18,284 nucleotides of DNA, taken from contig UROL01000015.1 of NCBI GenBank assembly GCA_900549495.1, positions 1 through 18,284 of the forward strand, in the 5' to 3' direction. Origin of the DNA: an uncultured Eubacteriales bacterium. Its GTDB lineage: Bacteria; Bacillota; Clostridia; Oscillospirales; Oscillospiraceae. Each line of letters opens with the position of its first letter. The first letter of the stretch is position 1. Shown one piece after another: positions 1 to 6,160 of this stretch. A program made the translations under genes and the position numbers. The notes under the pieces were generated by a model. It saw only the letters and a list, made by a program, of their open reading frames with translations. It searched no databases and was not told where the DNA came from.

Positions 1-354
1 ATAGATATCACTCCCTCGGCCTCTGCTGGGCCGTAATTCCTTATGACCATTATACATCTTAATCCAGTTTTGCAACTGTGTCCTTGATGAAATTCCGTAC
101 TTTTTACAGATTGCTGCGTGACTTCCTTCTCCGTTAAGGTAGGCTTGTACAGCAGATAGTTTCAGTTCCTTTGAATATCGTCGGTTCTCTGTACGCAGAA
201 ACCCACTTTCTCCATAGGTTTCATATATTCTAACCCAATCCTGAAATGCCTGTTTGCTTACTCCTAACCGTTTCGCTTCTGCTCCCTGACTTGTTTCTCC
301 CCGTTGATATCGCTTCACTGAATGGATGATCTCTTCTGGTGTCCGTTTTGACAT
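1..354 (-). CDS. IS3-family transposase OrfA (helix-turn-helix protein), partial
   Basis: An open frame runs leftward from ATG at 354 to the window edge, 118 codons with no stop. The protein begins MSKRTPEEIIHSVKRYQRGE and holds two helix-turn-helix modules: one around residues 10-40 (GAEAKRLGVSKQAFQDWV) and one around residues 72-100 (HAAICKKYGISSRTQLQNWI). This doubled HTH is typical of IS3/IS150-type OrfA, which binds the terminal repeats; the catalytic DDE protein OrfB is made by frameshift further downstream, outside the window. The ribosome binding site GGGGAG (362-367) lies 7 bases before the ATG and sits inside the element's inverted repeat. The C-terminus is missing. Confidence 0.85.
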   Translation of the reverse strand, partial: MSKRTPEEIIHSVKRYQRGETSQGAEAKRLGVSKQAFQDWVRIYETYGESGFLRTENRRYSKELKLSAVQAYLNGEGSHAAICKKYGISSRTQLQNWIKMYNGHKELRPSRGRGSDIY

Positions 355-358
355 AATA

Positions 359-420
359 ATGCTCCCCATAGTGTAGTCTCGAATTTTTGTTATTTCGAGT
401 GTCTACTCTATGGGGAGCAT
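359..420 (-). repeat. Inverted repeat (hairpin) at the IS end, covering the orfA ribosome binding site
   Basis: The outer arm (394-420) and inner arm (359-383) match as ATGCTCCCCATAG (13 bases perfect), one mismatch, GTAG, a 2-base bulge, then CTCGAA. The loop is about 10 A/T-rich bases. A transcript entering from ppdK would fold both arms together and bury the GGGGAG ribosome binding site of orfA. A transcript starting inside the loop would leave it free. The outer arm is also the likely terminal inverted repeat of the element. Confidence 0.75.
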
Positions 421-486
421 ATCATTCGTTTTGCAGCAGCCCTGTTTTATTGGTCTTGTATTGCCCCTGGAGGCGCAGTTCGTTTC

Positions 487-3129
487 TTAGCCCTGCTCGT
501 CCTTAATGGCAGCCTGTGCGGCAGCCAGCCGTGCGATGGGCACACGGAAGGGGCTGCAGGAAACGTAGTCCAGGCCAATCTTGTGGCAGAACTCCACGGA
601 GCTGGGGTCGCCGCCATGCTCACCGCAGATGCCGCAGTGCAGGTCGGGACGGACGGACTTGCCCAGCTTGATGGCAGTCTTCATCAGGGCGCCCACGCCC
701 ACCTGGTCCAGCTTGGCGAAGGGGTCGCTCTCGTAAATCTTGGCATCGTAGTAGGAGCCCAGGAACTTACCGGCATCGTCACGGGAGAAGCCGAAGGTCA
801 TCTGGGTCAGGTCATTGGTGCCGAAGCAGAAGAACTCAGCTTCCTTGGCAATTTCGTCGGCGGTGAGAGCGGCACGGGGAATCTCAATCATGGTGCCCAC
901 TTCGTAATGCATATCCACACCGGCAGCGGCGATTTCCTGGTCGGCAATGCTCACCACGGTCTTCTTGACGTAGGCCAGCTCCTTGACCTCGCCCACCAGA
1001 GGAATCATGATTTCAGGCACCATGTTCCAATCGGGGTGGGCCTTTTTCACATTGATGGCAGCCCGAATAATGGCCTTGGTCTGCATGGCAGCGATTTCGG
1101 GGTAAGTAACCGCCAGGCGGCAGCCACGGTGGCCCATCATGGGATTGAACTCATGCAGGGCGGCAATGATGGCCCGGATGCTGGCAACGGACTTGTTCTG
1201 GGCCTGGGCCAGCATCTCGATTTCGTAGTCGCTGGTGGGGACAAACTCATGCAGCGGGGGATCCAGGAAGCGGATGCACACAGGCATACCCTCCAGAGCC
1301 TCGTAGAGCTTCTCAAAGTCGCTCTGCTGGTAGGGCAGAATCTTCTCCAGGGCGGTCTCCCGCTCCTGGACGGTATCGGAGCAAATCATCTCCCGGAAGG
1401 CGGCGATGCGCTCCGGCTCGAAGAACATGTGCTCGGTACGGCACAGACCGATACCCTCGGCACCCAGCTCCTTAGCCTTTCTGGCATCGGCGGGGGTGTC
1501 GGCGTTGGTACGCACGCTCAGGCGGCGATACTTGTCGGCCAGGGCCATAATGCGGCCAAACTCACCGGCGATCTCGGCATCCACTGTGGGGATGATGCCG
1601 TCATAGATATTGCCGGTGCTGCCGTCAATGGAGATGCAGTCGCCCTCGTGGTAGATCTTGCCGCCCAGGGTGAACTGCTTGTTCTCTTCGTCCATGTGGA
1701 TGTCGCCGCAGCCGGAGACACAGCAGGAGCCCATGCCACGAGCCACAACGGCTGCATGAGAGGTCATGCCGCCCCGGACGGTCAGGATGCCCTGGGCAAC
1801 CTTCATGCCGGTGATGTCCTCGGGAGAGGTTTCCAAGCGAACCAGAACCACCTTCTCCTTCCGGGCAGCCCAGTTCTCCGCATCCTCGGCGGTGAACACA
1901 ATCTTGCCGCAGGCAGCTCCGGGAGAAGCGCCCAGGCCTCTGCCAATGGGGGTAGCGGCCTTCAGGGCCTTGGCATCAAACTGGGGATGCAGCAGGGTGT
2001 CCAGGTTCCGGGGGTCAATCATGGACACAGCCTTCTTCTCGTCAATCATACCCTCGTCCAGCAGGTCGCAGGCAATTTTCAGAGCGGCCTTGGCGGTACG
2101 CTTGCCGTTACGGGTCTGGAGCATATAGAGCTTGCCGTTCTCCACGGTGAACTCCATGTCCTGCATGTCCCGGTAGTGGTCTTCCAGCAGGGCGCAGACC
2201 TTGGTGAACTGCTCGTATGCCTCGGGGAACTTGTCGGCCATCTGGGCAATGGGCATGGGGGTACGGACACCGGCCACCACGTCCTCGCCCTGGGCGTTGG
2301 TCAGGAACTCGCCCATCAGGTGCTTCTCGCCGGTAGCGGGGTCACGGGTAAAGGCAACACCGGTGCCGGAGTTTTCGTTCAGGTTGCCAAAGACCATGGG
2401 CATGACATTGACGGCAGTACCCCAGGAATAGGGAATGTCGTTGTCACGACGGTAGACATTGGCACGGGGGTTGTCCCAGGAGCGGAACACGGCACGAATG
2501 GCCTCGTACAGCTGAACCTTGGGGTCGCTGGGGAAGTCCACACCCAGCTTGGCCTTGTATTCTGCCTTGAACTGACCGGCCAGCTCCTTCAGGTCGTCGG
2601 CAGTCAGCTCCACGTCGAACTGAACGCCCTTCTTCTCCTTCATCTGGTCGATGAGCTGCTCGAAATACTTCTTGCCCACCTCCATAACCACGTCGGAGAA
2701 CATCTGGATGAAGCGGCGGTAGGAGTCCCACACGAACCGGGCGAACTTGGGGTCGGGGTTACCCTGAATCATCGCCTCCACCACGTCGTCATTCAGGCCC
2801 AGGTTCAGGATGGTATCCATCATGCCGGGCATGGAGGCACGGGCGCCGGAGCGGACGGAAACCAGCAGAGGATTCTCCAGAGAACCGAACTTCTTGCCGT
2901 TGATTTGCTCCATCTTGTCCACATATTCCATAATCTGGGACATGATTTCGTCGTTAATCTTCTCGCCGTCCTCATAATATTTGGTGCAGGCCTCGGTGGA
3001 AATAGTAAAGCCCTGGGGGACAGGCAGACCGATATTGGTCATTTCGGCCAAGTTGGCGCCTTTACCGCCCAGGAGCTCCCGCATTTTTCCGTTGCCCTCT
3101 GTAAACAGGTAAACGTACTTGTGAGACAT
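487..3129 (-). CDS. ppdK: Pyruvate, phosphate dikinase
   Basis: This enzyme interconverts pyruvate + ATP + Pi and PEP + AMP + PPi in the cytoplasm. In anaerobic Clostridia it works in PPi-linked glycolysis or PEP supply. The 880-residue length fits the family (the Clostridium symbiosum enzyme is about 874). The N-terminal ATP-grasp domain spans roughly residues 1-340 (GGKGANLAEM near 22; SVRSGARASMPGMMDTILN near 92). The phosphohistidine swivel domain has GGMTSHAAVVARG with the catalytic His at about 458. The C-terminal TIM barrel has GTNDLTQMTFGFSRDD and GICGEHGGDP with the catalytic Cys at about 835. I chose ATG at 3129 (MSHKYVYLF) because GGAAAGGGG lies about 10 bases before it; an upstream ATG at 3150 would overlap that site. 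No frameshift or missing catalytic residue is seen. It stands alone, and the next gene downstream is the IS. Confidence 0.97.
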   Translation of the reverse strand: MSHKYVYLFTEGNGKMRELLGGKGANLAEMTNIGLPVPQGFTISTEACTKYYEDGEKINDEIMSQIMEYVDKMEQINGKKFGSLENPLLVSVRSGARASMPGMMDTILNLGLNDDVVEAMIQGNPDPKFARFVWDSYRRFIQMFSDVVMEVGKKYFEQLIDQMKEKKGVQFDVELTADDLKELAGQFKAEYKAKLGVDFPSDPKVQLYEAIRAVFRSWDNPRANVYRRDNDIPYSWGTAVNVMPMVFGNLNENSGTGVAFTRDPATGEKHLMGEFLTNAQGEDVVAGVRTPMPIAQMADKFPEAYEQFTKVCALLEDHYRDMQDMEFTVENGKLYMLQTRNGKRTAKAALKIACDLLDEGMIDEKKAVSMIDPRNLDTLLHPQFDAKALKAATPIGRGLGASPGAACGKIVFTAEDAENWAARKEKVVLVRLETSPEDITGMKVAQGILTVRGGMTSHAAVVARGMGSCCVSGCGDIHMDEENKQFTLGGKIYHEGDCISIDGSTGNIYDGIIPTVDAEIAGEFGRIMALADKYRRLSVRTNADTPADARKAKELGAEGIGLCRTEHMFFEPERIAAFREMICSDTVQERETALEKILPYQQSDFEKLYEALEGMPVCIRFLDPPLHEFVPTSDYEIEMLAQAQNKSVASIRAIIAALHEFNPMMGHRGCRLAVTYPEIAAMQTKAIIRAAINVKKAHPDWNMVPEIMIPLVGEVKELAYVKKTVVSIADQEIAAAGVDMHYEVGTMIEIPRAALTADEIAKEAEFFCFGTNDLTQMTFGFSRDDAGKFLGSYYDAKIYESDPFAKLDQVGVGALMKTAIKLGKSVRPDLHCGICGEHGGDPSSVEFCHKIGLDYVSCSPFRVPIARLAAAQAAIKDEQG

Positions 3130-3472
3130 GATTAAAAAACCCCTTTCCAATTTTCCATGTGATACATTTTCGCTTTTTCTTTTGCATTTTTAGATACAGA
3201 TAACTAACGCTCAGATAGTATATCATGGCATTACGCAAAATGCAAATCTTTTTAATTAAATATTGGATATTTTTGAACAAATCGTGATATTGCACAAGTC
3301 ACATCTTTGTTCATTCTGCCACAGAAGCGCAGAATACCGCCCCCGCTCCGAAACCCTGACGCAAAACAGCGGGTGCCGCCGCAGGGAAAAAGGAATCCGC
3401 AGGGGCGCAGCCGCTGGCCGCCCCCTACAGATTCCGGAAAACGAGAGTATATAGAATGTATCTGGTTGCCTA
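3130..3472. other. Intergenic stretch between the membrane-protein gene and ppdK
   Basis: This gap of about 340 bases holds the ppdK promoter on its left. It also holds a perfect 7-base inverted repeat, ATTCTGC-N9-GCAGAAT (3313-3335), of unknown role. Near 3400-3426 there is a GC-rich inverted sequence (GGGGCG...CGCCCC) that might end transcription of the membrane-protein gene, but it lacks a T-run. I see no RNA gene and no credible small gene; the open frames here lack ribosome binding sites and overlap real genes. Confidence 0.5.
3217..3245 (-). promoter_or_regulatory. Candidate sigma-A promoter of ppdK
   Basis: On the minus strand TTGCAT (3240-3245), a 17-base spacer and TATACT (3217-3222) precede ppdK, with the start codon about 88 bases further on. 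The -10 box is near consensus and the -35 box is weak (TTG conserved). The local sequence is AT-rich against GC-rich genes on both sides. Confidence 0.5.
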
Positions 3473-4141
3473 TCAGGCTTTCTGCTCCTTCTTCATGGCG
3501 GAATAGCCAATCAGCACCGTCCAGACGTAGGCGCAGGTCTTGGGAATCATCAGCATACCAATCATGGGGATGGTGTCCGCCCACAGCACCACAGGGATAT
3601 AGAAGCCAAAGCTCAGCACAATGGTCAGCCACATCCAGCGGAAAGCGGTGTCGTTCTTTTCCTTGGCGCTGCGGTAGAACAGCACAATGACCAGCAGCCC
3701 CAGCAGGGCAAAGGGAATGTTCCGGTAGATGCCCCAGGACAGAGAGGACTGGTTGGTGAGCCACTGGTTCTGCGGCATCATGCACAGCACCACCCGGGCA
3801 GCGGACAGCAGGTATACTGCCAGGGTAACGGACTTCTGGCCCTGAATCTGGTATCTCTTTCTCCAGACATAATACAGAAGCACATAGAATACGGTCATGG
3901 TCACAGAGGTAATCCACTTACCCAGGCCCAGGGGCACGGCGTAATTTTCCAGGCCGGTGGTGCACAGCGCCAGAGCCCGGGGAACCAGATGGAAGGAATC
4001 GCCTGCGCCCAGCACCACGGCCATCCAGCCAAAGAGCCGGAACGGAGAGCCGCTCTTGCTGCTGCGAATCATCCGGATACCCACGGTAATCACGGTAACC
4101 AGGTAAACCAGGTCAAAAAGTGTCTCAATAATTGCTTGCAT
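3473..4141 (-). CDS. Seven-helix integral membrane protein, unknown function
   Basis: This is a 222-residue protein with about seven predicted membrane helices (roughly residues 3-23, 36-60, 70-92, 103-122, 139-156, 168-188, 192-214) and a lysine-rich C-terminal tail. The second helix contains GDSFHLVPR (48-56), with acidic, His and Arg residues inside the membrane. MMPQNQWL (121-128) and RNIPF (140-144) lie at the ends of later helices. Such buried polar residues suggest a transporter, receptor or membrane enzyme, but I do not recognise the family. AAAGGAG lies 9 bases before ATG 4141, so that start is secure. A TetR gene lies upstream on the same strand behind a terminator, and a TetR-type dyad overlaps this gene's promoter, so it is the probable regulated target. 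Confidence 0.85.
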   Translation of the reverse strand: MQAIIETLFDLVYLVTVITVGIRMIRSSKSGSPFRLFGWMAVVLGAGDSFHLVPRALALCTTGLENYAVPLGLGKWITSVTMTVFYVLLYYVWRKRYQIQGQKSVTLAVYLLSAARVVLCMMPQNQWLTNQSSLSWGIYRNIPFALLGLLVIVLFYRSAKEKNDTAFRWMWLTIVLSFGFYIPVVLWADTIPMIGMLMIPKTCAYVWTVLIGYSAMKKEQKA

Positions 4142-4218
4142 TGCTTTACGCTCCTTTGAATGGATGGTGGAATCTATCTGAATACAAATTTCTCCCAGAG
4201 AAATCCGTATCCATGCAA

Positions 4219-4245
4219 ATTATATTCCATGTTGAACCATGTTCA
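4219..4245 (-). promoter_or_regulatory. Promoter of the membrane-protein gene with TetR-type operator
   Basis: A consensus -10 TATAAT lies at 4219-4224 (minus strand). Upstream, in the -35/spacer zone at 4233-4245, is the perfect dyad TGAAC-CAT-GTTCA. The same TGAAC-N3-GTTCA dyad sits on the TetR gene's own promoter at 4859-4871. No good -35 hexamer is visible. A dyad within the promoter implies repression, or activation if the -35 box is really absent. The pairing with the neighbouring regulator is inferred from the shared sequence. Confidence 0.65.
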
Positions 4246-4255
4246 TTATGGCGTG

Positions 4256-4280
4256 TAAAAAACTCCCACAACTGTGGGAA
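4256..4280 (-). terminator. Rho-independent terminator of the TetR gene
   Basis: The stem TCCCAC-AGTT-GTGGGA (4264-4279) is followed on the minus strand by a G and six T. It sits directly after the TetR stop codon and separates it from the membrane-protein promoter. The plus-strand side also ends in ATTTTATT. Confidence 0.85.
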
Positions 4281-4282
4281 TT

Positions 4283-4843
4283 TTATTCATAGATGGTTCT
4301 GCGAACCACTTCCAGCACGGCGCTGGGGTCAAGATCCTGGCGCAGAAGAGCGGAGAGCATCAGGGAAAACAAGACCCCTGCAAACTTCTCCGGGGTGAGC
4401 TGCTGGTTAAAGGCATCCTTTCGCACCCGGCTGTCATTTTTCAGCACGAAGCACAGGCCGTCCAGAATGTGCCGCCAGGCCTGCTGCATCTGCCTTTTCC
4501 CATCTGCCATTCCCTGCTGCATAAAGCCCAGGGAGTGATGGGTAAAGAAGCCGGGGTATTGCTTGCAGCCGTATTCCATCTGCTGATACATCCACCGGAT
4601 GCAGGTCTGGGTATCCTGAAAGGCCCCGCCCTCCTCCGGGTGATGGAAAATATCATTCCAGACGCTTTCCACAGCAGCGGCTATCAGCGCCGTCTTGGAA
4701 TCGAAGTAATTGTAAATTGAGCCAACCGAAACCCCGCACGCCGCCGCAACGGAACGCATATTCACCGCCGCCCAGCCATTGCGCTGGATAAGCTCCCGGC
4801 TTGTCCGCAGAATTTCCTCCCGGGAGGTCACCACCGTATTCAT
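4283..4843 (-). CDS. TetR/AcrR-family transcriptional regulator
   Basis: This 186-residue DNA-binding repressor has a TetR_N helix-turn-helix at about residues 8-52 (NMRSVAAACGVSVGSIYNYF, then DSKTALIAAAVES). The C-terminal half is an all-helical ligand and dimer domain with no ligand-revealing motif. The start at ATG 4843 is supported by GAGGTG 5 bases upstream. A perfect consensus promoter precedes the gene, and the dyad TGAAC-N3-GTTCA lies on its transcription start, so autorepression is likely. The same dyad on the downstream membrane-protein promoter points to that gene as the second target. Family assignment is firm; the inducing signal is unknown. Confidence 0.92.
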   Translation of the reverse strand: MNTVVTSREEILRTSRELIQRNGWAAVNMRSVAAACGVSVGSIYNYFDSKTALIAAAVESVWNDIFHHPEEGGAFQDTQTCIRWMYQQMEYGCKQYPGFFTHHSLGFMQQGMADGKRQMQQAWRHILDGLCFVLKNDSRVRKDAFNQQLTPEKFAGVLFSLMLSALLRQDLDPSAVLEVVRRTIYE

Positions 4844-4858
4844 GCCATCACCTCAATC

Positions 4859-4899
4859 TGAACATCGTTCATTATAGCCGTCCACCTTCTGCTTGTCAA
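4859..4899 (-). promoter_or_regulatory. Consensus sigma-A promoter of the TetR gene with overlapping operator
   Basis: On the minus strand TTGACA (4894-4899), exactly 17 bases, then TATAAT (4871-4876): a perfect match to the housekeeping consensus. The dyad TGAAC-N3-GTTCA (4859-4871) directly abuts the -10 box and covers the expected transcription start near 4864. A regulator bound there would block initiation, which fits negative autoregulation of a very strong promoter. Confidence 0.9.
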
Positions 4900-4994
4900 G
4901 CACCTTTTGCAAAAATACGTGTTTTTTGACCCACATGCCGCCATCCCCTGCCATGGGAGCCGGAGGTAGGGGGGGGCGTTCCCCTGATGGAAGG

Positions 4995-5018
4995 TGCCGG
5001 ATTTCCAGGAGTCCGGCA
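4995..5018 (-). terminator. Hairpin after the DUF2284 gene, possible terminator
   Basis: TGCCGGA (4995-5001) and TCCGGCA (5012-5018) form a 7-base GC-rich stem with a 10-base loop directly after the stop codon at 5027. No T-run follows, so it may be a weak terminator or only a 3' stabilising hairpin. A run of eight G at 4969-4976 follows and could be a sequencing-sensitive spot. Confidence 0.4.
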
Positions 5019-5026
5019 TGAGAACA

Positions 5027-5560
5027 TCAATATAGAAGCATGGAAATCCAGGTGACAACATTCTGACCATACTGGAAAGTCAGGCCGTTTTCCTCCAAAA
5101 CAGGAACTACGTTGATTCCCTGGCTTTCCACACAGGGGTGCATCCGCTCCGGGTGGCGACAGGGTTGGCCATCCAGAATGGCGCACCGGGGACAAAGGGC
5201 GCAGGACTCGGTGGACAGCACAAAGGGCACTGCCCCCTGCTGCCGCAAAATCTCCGCCACCTGGTCGGTGATTTCCTCATGCCCCCGCCGGGTGGACAGG
5301 GTTTCCTCCAGATTGGCAATGTCCGCCACCTCGGTGATGGTGGCAATCACCAGGCAGGTTGGATAGCGCATACAGTGGGCCCGGCATTCCTCCACCGAGC
5401 CCACCCCAGGGGGACAGGCCCAGCTCTTGCCATACTGGCTGCATTCATGCTCACAAATCCAGCGTACCCGGGGGGAGAATTCCAGCTTGTCCGGAGTTGT
5501 AAAGAAATAGGAATAGAGGGGAAGCTCCGCCAACCGCTGCTCCAAAAGCTCCTGATTCAT
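5027..5560 (-). CDS. DUF2284 family predicted metal-binding protein
   Basis: This 177-residue, cysteine-rich protein matches the DUF2284 pattern: CEHECSQYGKSWACPPG (36-52) near the N-terminus, followed by a second cluster CALCPRCAILDGQPCRHP (120-137) and C143. Eleven cysteines in all suggest iron-sulfur or zinc binding; the biochemical role of the family is not known to me. I chose ATG 5560 (MNQELLEQ) because GGAGGA lies 6 bases upstream and the ATG overlaps the stop of the phosphatase gene as ATGA. The pair is therefore translationally coupled in one operon. No frameshift seen. Confidence 0.88.
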   Translation of the reverse strand: MNQELLEQRLAELPLYSYFFTTPDKLEFSPRVRWICEHECSQYGKSWACPPGVGSVEECRAHCMRYPTCLVIATITEVADIANLEETLSTRRGHEEITDQVAEILRQQGAVPFVLSTESCALCPRCAILDGQPCRHPERMHPCVESQGINVVPVLEENGLTFQYGQNVVTWISMLLY

Positions 5561-5988
5561 GCAAATTCCTCCATAATTTTCCGGCACCCCTCCACCAGGT
5601 CGTCCCAGGTTTTGGAGAAGTCTCCGGTATACCAGGGGTCCGCCACATCTCTGGGAAGCATCGGGCGGATTTTCTCGTCATCCCTGGGCAGCATCCGGCT
5701 CAGATACCGCCCATTGCTGGCATCCATATAATAAATTCGGTCATAGCGGCGGAAGTCCTCCTCCGTCACCTGCCGGGCACGGTGCCCCTGACAGCCAATG
5801 CCATGGGCCGCCAGCTCCCGCTGCGCCGGAGGATAGACAGGATTGCCAATCTCCTCCCGACTCACCGCCGCCGAAGCAATCTCAAACCGATCCCCACAGC
5901 CAGCCTTGGCGGCCATATCCTTCAGAATATACTCCGCCATCGGACTGCGGCAGATATTGCCGTGGCAGATAAATAAGATTTTTACCAT
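5557..5988 (-). CDS. Low-molecular-weight protein tyrosine phosphatase
   Basis: This 143-residue cytoplasmic enzyme removes phosphate from phosphotyrosine (or phosphoarginine in some Firmicutes members) through a cysteinyl-phosphate intermediate. The P-loop CHGNICRS lies at residues 8-15, with nucleophile C8 and R14. The general acid is D117 in ADPWYTGDF, and the length fits the family. It overlaps the DUF2284 gene by 4 bases. The start at ATG 5988 has only a weak ribosome binding site (AGTAGG, 11 bases away), and a TATAAT at 5994-5999 is so close that a nearly leaderless mRNA is possible. The mobile island begins just upstream, so the original promoter may have been replaced. Confidence 0.93.
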   Translation of the reverse strand: MVKILFICHGNICRSPMAEYILKDMAAKAGCGDRFEIASAAVSREEIGNPVYPPAQRELAAHGIGCQGHRARQVTEEDFRRYDRIYYMDASNGRYLSRMLPRDDEKIRPMLPRDVADPWYTGDFSKTWDDLVEGCRKIMEEFA

Positions 5989-5993
5989 ACTAA

Positions 5994-6035
5994 ATTATAC
6001 CTACTTATACCAAAATATTCCCTATTTTCTAGGGA
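5994..6035 (-). promoter_or_regulatory. Candidate promoter and dyad upstream of the phosphatase gene
   Basis: TATAAT (5994-5999, minus strand) lies 5 bases before the start codon, and an overlapping TATAAG lies further upstream. A perfect dyad TCCCTA-N5-TAGGGA (6019-6035) covers the expected -35 position. No good -35 hexamer is present, and the true promoter could be the TATAAG box. Confidence 0.4.
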
Positions 6036-6104
6036 TGTTCTTAAATGCGTGTTCTTTGCTCCGTGGTCTGGAAAAGCATATCTCGGCATAACTTTCCCGT
6101 CAAA

Positions 6105-6153
6105 AGTGGTAGCACCAGTGGTAAAATACCACTGGCATATGCAATTTACCACT
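6105..6153. promoter_or_regulatory. Candidate integrase arm-type binding sites, left end of the island
   Basis: The heptamer AGTGGTA occurs four times in 49 bases: forward at 6105-6111 and 6117-6123, reversed at 6127-6133 and 6147-6153. The two middle copies form a perfect 9-base inverted repeat, CCAGTGGTA-AAA-TACCACTGG (6115-6135). The last copy reads AAGTGGTAAATTG on the minus strand, which resembles, from memory, the Tn916 integrase DR-2 arm site (GAGTAGTAAATTC). Its place just after the integrase stop fits an element end. The central hairpin might also end integrase transcription. Confidence 0.6.
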
Positions 6154-6160
6154 TAGCTTT

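Larger units (their letters stand above)
1..420 (-). mobile_element. IS3-family insertion sequence, left-truncated by the window edge
   Basis: The segment holds the first gene (orfA) of an IS3-type element reading leftward off the window, plus one element end at about 419-420. The end is marked by an inverted sequence starting TGCTCCCCATAG (minus strand). It lies 66 bases downstream of the ppdK stop codon. The rest of orfA, orfB and the other end are missing. Because the contig stops inside an IS, the break is probably an assembly break at a repeat. The exact insertion boundary and any target duplication cannot be seen with only one end present. Confidence 0.85.

Noticed and set aside
583..3135. 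850-codon open frame on the plus strand across ppdK
   Set aside because: It is the mirror of ppdK: stop codons are rare there because of GC-rich codon bias. It has no ribosome binding site, its protein is low-complexity His/Gly/Leu-rich, and ppdK has every catalytic motif.
3252..3917. 221-codon minus-strand frame overlapping the membrane-protein gene
   Set aside because: It overlaps in another frame, lacks a ribosome binding site and has no domain sense; the membrane-protein frame has both a good start and seven clean helices.
5989..6160. tRNA or tmRNA gene as the integration site
   Set aside because: No cloverleaf, T-loop (GTTCGANTC) or CCA end can be found next to the integrase; Tn916-type integrases usually use AT-rich non-tRNA targets.
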